Part shown: piece by piece, positions 1 through 5,968 of the stretch
How positions within the stretch are numbered: the first letter of the stretch is position 1
How the letters are laid out: each line of letters opens with the position of its first letter
DNA from: Promethearchaeota archaeon
Lineage (GTDB): Archaea; Asgardarchaeota; Lokiarchaeia; Sigynarchaeales; SOKP01
DNA length: 6,215 bases
Assembly (NCBI GenBank): GCA_019057735.1
Contig: JAHLWV010000135.1
Span: forward strand, 1 to 6,215
Reading direction: 5' to 3'
Notes under the pieces: model-generated
Told to the model about the DNA's origin: nothing
Seen by the model: only the letters and a program-made list of their open reading frames with translations
Databases searched by the model: none
Program-made: the position numbers and the translations under genes

Positions 1-890
1 TTTAGTGTGTTTAAGTAATCTATTGTAACTCTAATTCTTTCTTCAGACGCAGCCGCCATATGAAAACCCCCTATTATATGGCTTATCGGTTTACTTGAGT
101 AATTCTTTATGTAATCTAAGGTATTCATTAAACCAGAATGGCAACAACCGTTTATCAAGACTATGTTTTCATCAAACTCTAAAATCAAACATTTGTCGTC
201 TAATATTTTATCAGTCTTTAGAGTGCCCTCTTGAAGCGAAAAGAAGTTATTGAAATCTTCTTCAATGTGATTTCTAGGAATTTCTCCGCTTACGGTAATT
301 TTGAGCCCATCAACATTTAGGATTTCGTATGGATCTCTTGTGAACTGAACCTGTCCATTTAGAGTCTTTAATTTTTTTAAATCTATCGGCTCTTGATTGA
401 CAATCTTTGAAGACGAGAGTAATGGCAAAATCTCTTCTCTTGACTTTCCTTCTAAATCTTCTATTCTTAAATTCTTCTCCCGCCTAAAAAACCTTTCGAA
501 AGTAGCACTCTCATGGCAAATAACGGGCACTTCTTTTTCTATTCTTTCTAATATTTTTAGTAATCCACCACTATGATCGTAATGCCAATGCGATAAAATT
601 ATCATATCGGTATCGTAAATTTGGTATCCCCGTAAATCTGAATTGTGTAAAAAGGTTAAGTTTGACCCTCCAGTGTCAAAAATTATTTTTTTTAATAATT
701 TTAAGTTTATAAAATTATCAGAATCTTGAACTTCGTAAACATTTATCAAGAACCCTAACCCGTGTTCAGCTAATGAGTGAGTAGCAAATAATTTATTTAG
801 TTCGATAAAACCCAATTGATAATCTTGTTTGAGCTTCTGAAAAGGTAAAACAATATTATTGGTTAATAAAATAATTTCTATTTGAATCAT
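1..890 (-). CDS. Metallo-beta-lactamase-fold hydrolase, COG1237 type (C-terminus cut by window edge)
   Basis: Reading leftward from the ATG at 890, the frame stays open for 296 codons to the window edge, so only the C-terminal end is missing. The protein carries the metal-binding signature HWHYDH (residues 101-106), a later His in GCCHSG (248-253) and a final His in GGFHM (274-278); together these are the metal ligands expected of the metallo-beta-lactamase fold. The segments AEHGLGFLI (41-49), GEIPR (202-206) and the GCCHSG and GGFH pair are typical of COG1237, the family of the enzyme annotated as 7,8-dihydropterin-6-methyl-4-(beta-D-ribofuranosyl)aminobenzene-5'-phosphate synthase in methanopterin biosynthesis. 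Many COG1237 members have no proven substrate, so the family is well supported but the reaction is not. There is no signal peptide, so it is probably cytoplasmic. No other in-frame ATG lies between 890 and the upstream stop. It sits 23 bases after the transporter gene, which suggests co-transcription. Confidence 0.88.
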   Translation of the reverse strand, partial: MIQIEIILLTNNIVLPFQKLKQDYQLGFIELNKLFATHSLAEHGLGFLINVYEVQDSDNFINLKLLKKIIFDTGGSNLTFLHNSDLRGYQIYDTDMIILSHWHYDHSGGLLKILERIEKEVPVICHESATFERFFRREKNLRIEDLEGKSREEILPLLSSSKIVNQEPIDLKKLKTLNGQVQFTRDPYEILNVDGLKITVSGEIPRNHIEEDFNNFFSLQEGTLKTDKILDDKCLILEFDENIVLINGCCHSGLMNTLDYIKNYSSKPISHIIGGFHMAAASEERIRVTIDYLNTL

Positions 891-913
891 TATATCAAGT
901 ACTTGTATGTCAG

Positions 914-1849
914 TTACAAAAATAAAATTATGTAATTACCTATAATTAATGATAAAACTGCAATTAGAAATCGTTTTCGGAATTTTTCTTTTAAAATTAG
1001 AATTGCTAAGATTTGTTGGACCATCGGCGTACTAGCAGTAATTGTTGCGGTTAATACTAGTCCATTAACTTCTACTGCCATTATAAAAAGTGAATCTGCT
1101 AAACCTAGTGATAACGCACCTGCGATTCCGATGTAAAGATAATATTTTAAAAGTGGTCTATTTCCTTTCTTGAAGGCTTCATAGTAATCGCGCTTAAAAA
1201 ATCCTAAAGTCGCAACAAATATAGAAGCAAGTGCTATTCTTACGAAATTTGAGGCAAATACCTCATTTGAAATTATTCGTGCTTGATTAAATGAAACATA
1301 AGATATTGCCCATAAAAACGCGGTTCCAATTGACAGTAAAACTCCGACGATTAAATTTCTCTTGACTTTTTTAATATCTTCGCTATTACTTATTTCTCTG
1401 TTAGGTTTGTCTTTAGTGCTTAATATGAAGACGCTTAATAGAATAAAAGCCCCTCCAATAAGAATTGATATTGTAACTTGCTCACCGAAGAATATGAAAG
1501 CGAAGGGATATACGAAGACTAAAGATAATTGCGTTAATGGATAAGCTCGCGAGGCGTCAATCTTTTTAAGCGCTTTAAAGTAGAGCAAATCTCCGATCGT
1601 TACGGAAACACCCGATAATATACTTACAATTAAAAAATCAACAAGTTCTTGTGATGTAAACGATGCAAAAAAGGAGAAATCTCCAAAAATTAGCGCGAAA
1701 ATAAATGTACCAAGTGTAACTATTAAAATTCTGAAAAATAAAGTCGCTTTCGACTGTGTTTTTCCTAATCCATATTTATATACTAAAGATGCAATTCCCC
1801 AAGTAAATAACGCGTCCAGCGTTAAAATGTATCCAATTAATTCGGGCAT
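914..1849 (-). CDS. EamA/DMT-family membrane transporter
   Basis: This is a 311-residue protein with about ten hydrophobic segments in two similar halves, the standard build and length of the drug/metabolite transporter superfamily (EamA, Pfam). The first half covers about residues 4-145 and the second about 164-311, separated by a charged linker (about 146-164, with KDKPNREISNSEDIKK). Each half ends with the family pattern of a proline-led helix followed by a Glu: P115 with FGEQ (121-124) and P275 with KEKF (287-290). The protein should sit in the cytoplasmic membrane and export or import a small metabolite; the substrate cannot be read from the sequence. It precedes the COG1237 hydrolase by 23 bases on the same strand, so the two may be expressed together. 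No clear Shine-Dalgarno site precedes the ATG; a TATA-like stretch lies about 35-45 bases upstream. Confidence 0.9.
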   Translation of the reverse strand: MPELIGYILTLDALFTWGIASLVYKYGLGKTQSKATLFFRILIVTLGTFIFALIFGDFSFFASFTSQELVDFLIVSILSGVSVTIGDLLYFKALKKIDASRAYPLTQLSLVFVYPFAFIFFGEQVTISILIGGAFILLSVFILSTKDKPNREISNSEDIKKVKRNLIVGVLLSIGTAFLWAISYVSFNQARIISNEVFASNFVRIALASIFVATLGFFKRDYYEAFKKGNRPLLKYYLYIGIAGALSLGLADSLFIMAVEVNGLVLTATITASTPMVQQILAILILKEKFRKRFLIAVLSLIIGNYIILFL

Positions 1850-1882
1850 TAACTTAAAATTATTAAATATCGTTTTAATACT

Positions 1883-1893
1883 ATTTTAAAAAT
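1883..1893 (-). promoter_or_regulatory. TATA-like promoter element for the EamA transporter gene
   Basis: The minus strand reads ATTTTTAAAAT here, centred about 39 bases before the transporter ATG at 1849. That distance fits an archaeal TATA box with a short leader of roughly 10-15 bases. The neighbouring T-rich stretches (about 1891-1907 on the minus strand) could also help terminate transcription from the DUF998 gene, whose stop is at 1911. In such AT-rich DNA, TATA-like words arise by chance, so this is tentative. Confidence 0.3.
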
Positions 1894-1910
1894 TAAAACG
1901 AGAAAAAGAG

Positions 1911-2525
1911 TTACATTTTACGATAAAGCATATAAATTGAAATAGCAATAACCCAGAATGTAATACCAACCGTCATAATCCACTCTGTGATAGGATGCCA
2001 TGAGAACAAAAATGGGACGATACAGCTTACTGCTATTAAAGGTAAATACCCAACATACCCTGAAAACTTCTCACTTTTAAAGAAAAGATAGCTAAAAGAG
2101 CTTAAATAAATAACACCACTTACTAAACTAATTAACGCAACCGCTCCGTGAGCCTCAAAAAGTATTATATTACTTCTAACCGAAGGAATAACACCAATTA
2201 AAGCAAAGAAAACGCACGAATTAATCGCAAACACTTTTCCGACTCTGAGTACTTTTGGATGATTGATATTTTCCTTCTCAAGAATTTCTACTATGTGTAA
2301 ATATGTCAATATTGCAAAAACACCAGATAAAAACGTCCCGATGTTGAAGTATATTGCGCCAGGACCCGTCCCTAAATCGCTTATCATGTAACTTAAATCA
2401 AAATTAGGAAAGAGTAATATAGCTATGATATCTCCGGCTATACCAACTATTGCTGATAATAGTCCGTAAAATGGTCGTGGTATAAAATTTAATATTTTAA
2501 GGATATTTGTCTTTAGTTTTTCCAT
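1911..2525 (-). CDS. DUF998 family six-helix membrane protein
   Basis: This 204-residue protein has about six predicted membrane helices, roughly at residues 17-40, 58-82, 96-118, 125-148, 156-176 and 181-202. The loop ISDLGTG (48-54) followed by PGAIYFN (55-61), the segment EAHGAVALISLVSG (124-137) and the Glu-Trp pair at 181-182 before the last helix are typical of DUF998 proteins, which are common in archaea and some bacteria. The family has no established biochemical role; it is an integral membrane protein of the cytoplasmic membrane. The length is normal and the protein appears complete. It lies 99 bases after the small barrel gene, with an oligo-T tract in that gap, and 61 bases before the transporter, so it may have its own promoter. 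Confidence 0.85.
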   Translation of the reverse strand: MEKLKTNILKILNFIPRPFYGLLSAIVGIAGDIIAILLFPNFDLSYMISDLGTGPGAIYFNIGTFLSGVFAILTYLHIVEILEKENINHPKVLRVGKVFAINSCVFFALIGVIPSVRSNIILFEAHGAVALISLVSGVIYLSSFSYLFFKSEKFSGYVGYLPLIAVSCIVPFLFSWHPITEWIMTVGITFWVIAISIYMLYRKM

Positions 2526-2540
2526 AGTTCTTTAATTGGA

Positions 2541-2553
2541 TAAATATAATAAA
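2541..2553 (-). promoter_or_regulatory. TATA-like element upstream of the DUF998 gene
   Basis: The minus strand reads TTTATTATATTTA, ending about 16 bases before the ATG at 2525. A TATA box here would place the transcript start at or very near the start codon, giving a leaderless or near-leaderless mRNA, which is common in archaea and fits the lack of a Shine-Dalgarno site. A second candidate, TTTAAA at 2557-2562, lies slightly further upstream. The choice between them is not decided by the sequence. Confidence 0.3.
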
Positions 2554-2581
2554 CTCTTTAAACATTATTTCATCGCAATAT

Positions 2582-2590
2582 AAAAAAAAA
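2582..2590 (-). terminator. Oligo-T transcription terminator after the small barrel gene
   Basis: On the minus strand an uninterrupted run of nine T residues, preceded by the T-rich TTCTTTC, begins about 35 bases after the stop of the gene at 2625. Archaeal RNA polymerase terminates at such U-tracts without needing a hairpin, and none is evident here. This would separate the small barrel gene from the DUF998 gene downstream. Confidence 0.5.
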
Positions 2591-2624
2591 GAAAGAATGA
2601 GAATTGAAGTTCTAGAAATATTCT

Positions 2625-2945
2625 TTATTCAGGAAATGGTGGATGAGGTACGTACAATTCTGTTTTTTGCCATTCGATAATGGAATCTAATTTTTCATAT
2701 AATTTTGTTAATTCAGGGTCTAAGAAACCTTTAGTCATACTTTTTTCTATTTTTGATAAGCTTTGCCACTCTCTTTCAATAATAAGTACATTATTATCGT
2801 AAGCCCCGAATAGACTACGATATCGCTTTTTTGGAGGATAACCTAATTCATCCTCAAGTTCAGAGCATTTTTTATCAATCTCTTCTAAATCATCCCATTT
2901 ACCATTTGCTACTCTTTGAATTAATCTCATAATAACTATTACCAT
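2625..2945 (-). CDS. Small dimeric alpha/beta-barrel (NIPSNAP/ABM-like) protein
   Basis: This is a 106-residue cytoplasmic protein with no membrane segment. Its likely order is beta strand (about 5-13), helix (16-34), two strands (41-48 and 52-58), helices (62-71 and 75-91) and a final strand (92-99). That is the ferredoxin-like pattern of dimeric alpha/beta-barrel proteins such as NIPSNAP and antibiotic-biosynthesis-monooxygenase-like families. Supporting segments are NGKWDD (14-19), the YPPKKRYRS stretch (36-44) and IEREW (56-60), in which a Glu-Trp pair precedes the second helix. Family members bind or modify small molecules or are uncharacterised, so no reaction can be assigned. The start at 2945 is supported by a good Shine-Dalgarno sequence (minus-strand AAGAGGTGA, 2960-2952), the only clear one in the window. 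A perfect inverted repeat just upstream suggests regulated expression. Confidence 0.7.
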   Translation of the reverse strand: MVIVIMRLIQRVANGKWDDLEEIDKKCSELEDELGYPPKKRYRSLFGAYDNNVLIIEREWQSLSKIEKSMTKGFLDPELTKLYEKLDSIIEWQKTELYVPHPPFPE

Positions 2946-2951
2946 CTAATT

Positions 2952-2960
2952 TCACCTCTT
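2952..2960 (-). promoter_or_regulatory. Shine-Dalgarno site of the small barrel gene
   Basis: The minus strand reads AAGAGGTGA, ending six bases before the ATG at 2945. It closely matches the anti-Shine-Dalgarno end of archaeal 16S rRNA and supports that ATG over the in-frame ATG five codons later. Confidence 0.75.
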
Positions 2961-2969
2961 AATCTATTT

Positions 2970-2998
2970 TACATTTTTGTATAATTACCAAAAATGTA
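2970..2998. promoter_or_regulatory. Perfect 10-base inverted repeat, candidate operator
   Basis: TACATTTTTG at 2970-2979 is matched exactly by its reverse complement CAAAAATGTA at 2989-2998, with a nine-base AT-rich spacer (2980-2988, TATAATTAC). The element sits 25-53 bases upstream of the ATG at 2945, and its TATA-like spacer falls where a promoter TATA box would be expected. This geometry suits a dimeric helix-turn-helix repressor that blocks TBP binding. No regulator gene is adjacent, so the binding protein is unknown. Confidence 0.5.
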
Positions 2999-3049
2999 TA
3001 TAGGGCTATTCTCGATCATTTATAAATTCTTATTTAATAAATATCTAAG

Positions 3050-3055
3050 AAAAAA
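3050..3055 (-). terminator. Possible oligo-T terminator after the leftward reductase
   Basis: A run of six T residues on the minus strand, followed by CTTA, lies about 31 bases beyond the stop of the reductase at 3086. A shorter T5 tract lies between them. It is a weak candidate because T-runs are frequent in this AT-rich DNA. Confidence 0.3.
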
Positions 3056-3085
3056 TTGTGAAGTAAAAATGCTATAAAATTAGGA

Positions 3086-4258
3086 TTAGATTTTTAAAAG
3101 CAATTCTTTTGATGGTGCTTTGTTAAATAGGAACATATTAATGACCTCTTCTCTTATTTTGTCATCTTGTCCAGCTAGTTCGAACATTTTAGAAAGATTT
3201 TGACCTTTGTTTTCAAAAAAGAATTCGACCATTGAAACTTTCATTTTAAAATTTCTAATTATTTTTTTAATATTAGGATGTTGTTTGTATTTTTTCAAGC
3301 TTTGTTTAGATATATCGTCGTTCTTTAAGGCTTCAATAGCGGTTTCAGCAGCAATCTTTCCCGATACTATGCTAGGATGTATCCCTTCGCCGCTTATAGG
3401 AGAAACAAAACCTGCTGCATCTCCAATAATCATAATATTATCTCCGTACAAACTTTTCTCTTTCACGCCTAAGGCGGGAATTGGATACGCGCCCGTCCAT
3501 ATTTCTTTATAATGTGATTTAGGAAAGAACTTCTTAATGTGAGGGTCGTTTAAAAATTCCGTATATATTTGATTTAGATTAGAATTCAAATTTTCGTCTA
3601 ACCATGTGCCACATCCAATGTTAAAGCGTTTGTCATCTATGGGAAATATCCAGCCATACCCTTTATATGCTCTAAAAAATAAGGATATAGAATCTTTCTC
3701 TATTAAATTTTCCCCTTCCATTATAGCACACTTGCATAGTCCTATTTCGTCAATTTTCCATTTTCCTTTCAAACCAGATTTAGGCGCTAATTTAGAGCTC
3801 ATACCGTCCGCTATAATTAAAATTTTTCCCAGATATTCCTTTGTCCCTGAGGGTGTTTTTGTTTTGATCCCAACTTCCCGACTACCTTTAGTTACAAAGT
3901 CGTAAGATAAATTCTTGTTAAACAATTGAACTCCAGCGTCTATAGCAATATTTCTTAAAAAATTATCAAATTCTAAGCGATCTACATTTATCGAATAATC
4001 CCTAATATTTTCCCACGAGTATTTAATCTGACGATAATCCCCAGAATATATAGTTACTCCCGTAATAGGGGAATAATTTAACTTTCGCAGTTGAGGGTAA
4101 TATTTAAAGATTCTTGAGCTAACAGCACCACCGCAAGGTTTTCGCCAGTTAATATCTTTTTCGATTAAAGCGACTTCAAATCCACTTTCAGCCAGAACTT
4201 GAGCACATTTAGAGCCGGCGGGCCCTGCTCCCGATATAACAACATCAAACATTTTCAT
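3086..4258 (-). CDS. Geranylgeranyl reductase family FAD-dependent oxidoreductase
   Basis: This complete 390-residue flavoprotein belongs to the geranylgeranyl reductase family (COG0644). In archaea these enzymes saturate the isoprenoid chains of membrane lipids, such as digeranylgeranylglycerophospholipid, using FAD. The N-terminus has the Rossmann dinucleotide motif GAGPAG (10-15) and the acidic residue E33 that contacts the FAD ribose. KPCGGAV (40-46) carries the conserved Cys-Gly-Gly motif (C42) found near the flavin in characterised archaeal enzymes. ADG (150-152) follows the central FAD region, YGWIFP (201-206) is the substrate-pocket signature YxWxFP, and GDAAG (279-283) is the second FAD-binding motif. 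The length and all key motifs are normal. It has no membrane helix and probably acts at the membrane surface. It is divergent from a second family member starting at 4404. The ATG at 4258 has no Shine-Dalgarno site; a second ATG two codons later is possible. Which lipid or quinone chain it reduces is not visible. Confidence 0.87.
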   Translation of the reverse strand: MKMFDVVISGAGPAGSKCAQVLAESGFEVALIEKDINWRKPCGGAVSSRIFKYYPQLRKLNYSPITGVTIYSGDYRQIKYSWENIRDYSINVDRLEFDNFLRNIAIDAGVQLFNKNLSYDFVTKGSREVGIKTKTPSGTKEYLGKILIIADGMSSKLAPKSGLKGKWKIDEIGLCKCAIMEGENLIEKDSISLFFRAYKGYGWIFPIDDKRFNIGCGTWLDENLNSNLNQIYTEFLNDPHIKKFFPKSHYKEIWTGAYPIPALGVKEKSLYGDNIMIIGDAAGFVSPISGEGIHPSIVSGKIAAETAIEALKNDDISKQSLKKYKQHPNIKKIIRNFKMKVSMVEFFFENKGQNLSKMFELAGQDDKIREEVINMFLFNKAPSKELLLKI

Positions 4259-4278
4259 TATCTGTTTTTTTTTTCAAG

Positions 4279-4285
4279 TATATTA
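4279..4285 (-). promoter_or_regulatory. TATA-like element for the leftward reductase
   Basis: The minus strand reads TAATATA, centred about 24 bases before the ATG at 4258. This would fit a leaderless or nearly leaderless transcript. A run of ten A residues (minus strand, 4274-4265) lies between it and the start codon in place of a Shine-Dalgarno site. Tentative. Confidence 0.3.
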
Positions 4286-4305
4286 GTTAATGGTTAATGC
4301 ATTAA
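4286..4305. repeat. Tandem 7-mer repeat joined to a 12-base palindrome in the divergent promoter region
   Basis: GTTAATG occurs twice in tandem (4286-4292 and 4293-4299) and is followed at once by CATTAA, so that TTAATGCATTAA (4294-4305) is a perfect palindrome. The three half-sites lie between the two divergent flavoprotein genes, next to the TATA-like element of the leftward one. This could be a binding site for a regulator that controls both genes, but AT-rich palindromes also occur by chance. Confidence 0.4.
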
Positions 4306-4374
4306 AAATTATATTTTCCTCAAAAAAGAAATTTCAATTTATTTATCATTCATTTGCATCTGCAACAAAAATGA

Positions 4375-4382
4375 TTAATTAA
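4375..4382 (+). promoter_or_regulatory. TATA-like element for the rightward oxidoreductase
   Basis: TTAATTAA is centred about 25 bases before the ATG at 4404, the spacing expected for a leaderless archaeal transcript. No Shine-Dalgarno site is present upstream of that ATG. Tentative because of the AT-rich background. Confidence 0.3.
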
Positions 4383-4403
4383 TTCTATTCCTATTTTTAA
4401 ACT

Positions 4404-5618
4404 ATGGCTATTAAAAAAACAGAAAATTACGATTTTGTAATCGTTGGAGCTGGACCAGCTGGATTAACTGCGAGCATCGTGGCAGCAAGGAAAGGATTTA
4501 AAGCTGTTATTTTAGAAAAAGGTGAACACGCTGGCCCAAAACCTCGTGGTGAAGGAATGGGCCATTATCCTATTGTTGATACTATTTTAGGAAAGAACTT
4601 CTTACCTTCTATAGGGATTAAATCCAACGGAGGAAGAGTTTGGCATTCTCCTGGAAATTTACAAACAACAACGACCTACCGCGAATACGACCATTATTTT
4701 TTCGAATGGAGAAAATTTATCGATAGATTTGTTGAAATTGCGAGCGAGTTAGGAGTCGATATCCTATTAAAAACTGAGGTTACAGAACCAATTGAGAAAA
4801 AAGGTTTTATTATTGGAGTAAAATTTAAAGACAAGAATGGAGATATTAATGAAATATTTGGAAACGCAATTTTAGATTGCAGTGGCTATTCTGGCACTAT
4901 TGGAAGCCATTTTGGTGTTCCTTACGACGAAGAGATAAATTGTCCCATAATAAAATGCTTAATTAGCGAAGCTAACTTAGATATAAGCGAAACTCCAGAT
5001 TTACAATTCTTTTTCATTGGAAACGGTGATTTGGATTACTCCCCTAACTTTCCTCCAAGTATTGCGTATGTATTTCCATTAGAGAAAAAAAGAGCAGAAG
5101 TGGGTTTAATGTTGCGAATGGCACAAGTACCTCAAATGAAAACCGTTAAAATACCTGATCACGACGAAATCATGATGGTTTGGGAAAATTTGAAGAAAGA
5201 TTTTCCAGGATTTAGCGAGTTTTTTAAGGAGGCTAAAATTGATTACGAGGAATTAACATATATACCAAACGCTAAAATGGTCGAAAATTTTGTTCCATTT
5301 CCCGGTGTTGTTCTTATCGGAGATAGTGCCGGATTTGTAAATCCGTTTGGATCTTCAGGGTTGTACTATTCAATGGCGATGGCAGACTTCTGGGTTGAAA
5401 ATATATTGAAAAAAATGAAAGAGGAGGAAATAGTATGGAGCTCTGAAAACATAGAGGAATATACAAAAAGTTTTGAAGAAATTGAAGTATATAAACAAGT
5501 AAAATCTATGTATAATCTTATCGGGGCTTTCGAATATAAAATATTTAATCGATTAAGAACTTCCGAAAAGATTAATAAAAAATGGGATTATATCTCTTCC
5601 CTTCTAAAACAAGCTTAG
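4404..5618 (+). CDS. FAD-dependent oxidoreductase, geranylgeranyl reductase superfamily, lacking the CGG motif
   Basis: This complete 404-residue flavoprotein shares the fold of the leftward reductase. It has a Rossmann motif GAGPAG (15-20), the ribose-binding acid E38, DCSG (158-161) where flavoproteins of this group have a DG motif, and GDSAG (306-310) for the second FAD contact. It differs at the points that define lipid reductases: the Cys-Gly-Gly motif is replaced by PRGEG (47-51), and the YxWxFP signature is reduced to YVFP (222-225). It is therefore a NAD(P)/FAD-dependent oxidoreductase of the COG0644-like superfamily, which also contains halogenases and hydroxylases, and its substrate is unknown. 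The C-terminal part (about 330-404) is helical and charged, with no membrane helix. It is transcribed divergently from the canonical paralogue across a 145-base region, which suggests linked roles or regulation. The downstream toxin-antitoxin remnant is probably unrelated. Confidence 0.82.
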   Translation: MAIKKTENYDFVIVGAGPAGLTASIVAARKGFKAVILEKGEHAGPKPRGEGMGHYPIVDTILGKNFLPSIGIKSNGGRVWHSPGNLQTTTTYREYDHYFFEWRKFIDRFVEIASELGVDILLKTEVTEPIEKKGFIIGVKFKDKNGDINEIFGNAILDCSGYSGTIGSHFGVPYDEEINCPIIKCLISEANLDISETPDLQFFFIGNGDLDYSPNFPPSIAYVFPLEKKRAEVGLMLRMAQVPQMKTVKIPDHDEIMMVWENLKKDFPGFSEFFKEAKIDYEELTYIPNAKMVENFVPFPGVVLIGDSAGFVNPFGSSGLYYSMAMADFWVENILKKMKEEEIVWSSENIEEYTKSFEEIEVYKQVKSMYNLIGAFEYKIFNRLRTSEKINKKWDYISSLLKQA

Positions 5619-5672
5619 ATCTAGCAACGGGTATTATGGAACTTAGGTATCTATTTTTGATAGATTTAATAG

Positions 5673-5698
5673 ATTATTTTATTAAATAATTAAATAAT
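5673..5698 (+). promoter_or_regulatory. AT-rich inverted and direct repeats, candidate promoter/operator of the antitoxin gene
   Basis: ATTATTT (5673-5679) and AAATAAT (5684-5690) form a perfect 7-base inverted repeat with a four-base spacer, and AAATAAT recurs at 5692-5698. The TTAAATAAT word centred near 5687 lies about 30 bases before the ATG at 5717, where a TATA box for a leaderless mRNA would sit. VapB antitoxins commonly repress their own promoter by binding such repeats, so autoregulation is plausible. The low complexity of the sequence weakens the case. Confidence 0.4.
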
Positions 5699-5716
5699 TA
5701 GATCATATAAATAAAC

Positions 5717-5968
5717 ATGACATATACTACAATTTCTATTAAAGATAAGACCAAAAAGGAATTAAAGAATCTTCTATCGTTATATAATGCGAAATCTATG
5801 GATGAATTACTAAAATTATTAATAATAGAAGCAAAGAAAAAGAAGATTGACGATTTTGGCATTGAATTTCAAAAAAAATTAAAAGAAAAGAATTTATCTT
5901 TAGAAGATATCATAAAATCTGGAGAAGAAATAAGAACAAAAATCTTAAAGGAAGAATCTAAGAAATGA
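5717..5968 (+). CDS. vapB: VapB-like antitoxin of a PIN-toxin (VapBC) pair
   Basis: This 83-residue, very lysine- and glutamate-rich protein fits an archaeal VapB antitoxin. The N-terminus has a short strand TTISIKD (4-10) followed by two helices (about 11-21 and 27-40), matching the ribbon-helix-helix DNA-binding pattern with the typical 'T.I.I...TK.ELK.L' start. The second half (about 45-80, with LSLEDIIKSGEEIR at 60-73) resembles the toxin-wrapping helix of such antitoxins. In a complete system it would bind DNA to repress its own promoter and bind the PIN ribonuclease to silence it. Its stop overlaps the toxin start in an ATGA arrangement (5965-5968), the usual translational coupling. The toxin frame is truncated, so this antitoxin is probably an orphan. 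No Shine-Dalgarno site is seen; translation is likely leaderless. Confidence 0.75.
   Translation: MTYTTISIKDKTKKELKNLLSLYNAKSMDELLKLLIIEAKKKKIDDFGIEFQKKLKEKNLSLEDIIKSGEEIRTKILKEESKK

Noticed and set aside
1362..1544. Plus-strand open frame of 60 codons
   Set aside because: It lies antisense to the transporter gene and its hydrophobic-looking product mirrors that gene's codons; there is no start signal or recognisable domain.
3018..3027. 10-base palindrome ATTTATAAAT in the 140-base gap
   Set aside because: It contains only A and T, and is too far (about 75 bases) from the next start codon for a TATA box; likely to arise by chance in this composition.
3207..3512. Plus-strand open frame of 101 codons
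   Set aside because: It is fully antisense to the leftward reductase, whose FAD motifs are intact in the other strand; no family resemblance or ribosome binding site.
3606..3905. Plus-strand open frame of 99 codons
   Set aside because: It is antisense to the central part of the same reductase and has no recognisable domain.
4265..4274. Run of ten T on the plus strand as a terminator
   Set aside because: No plus-strand gene ends upstream of it; it is the A-rich leader of the leftward reductase read from the other strand.
5619..5716. Possible RNA gene between the oxidoreductase and the antitoxin
   Set aside because: The 98 bases show no tRNA-like cloverleaf, no GC-rich stem and only AT-rich repeats that fit a promoter.
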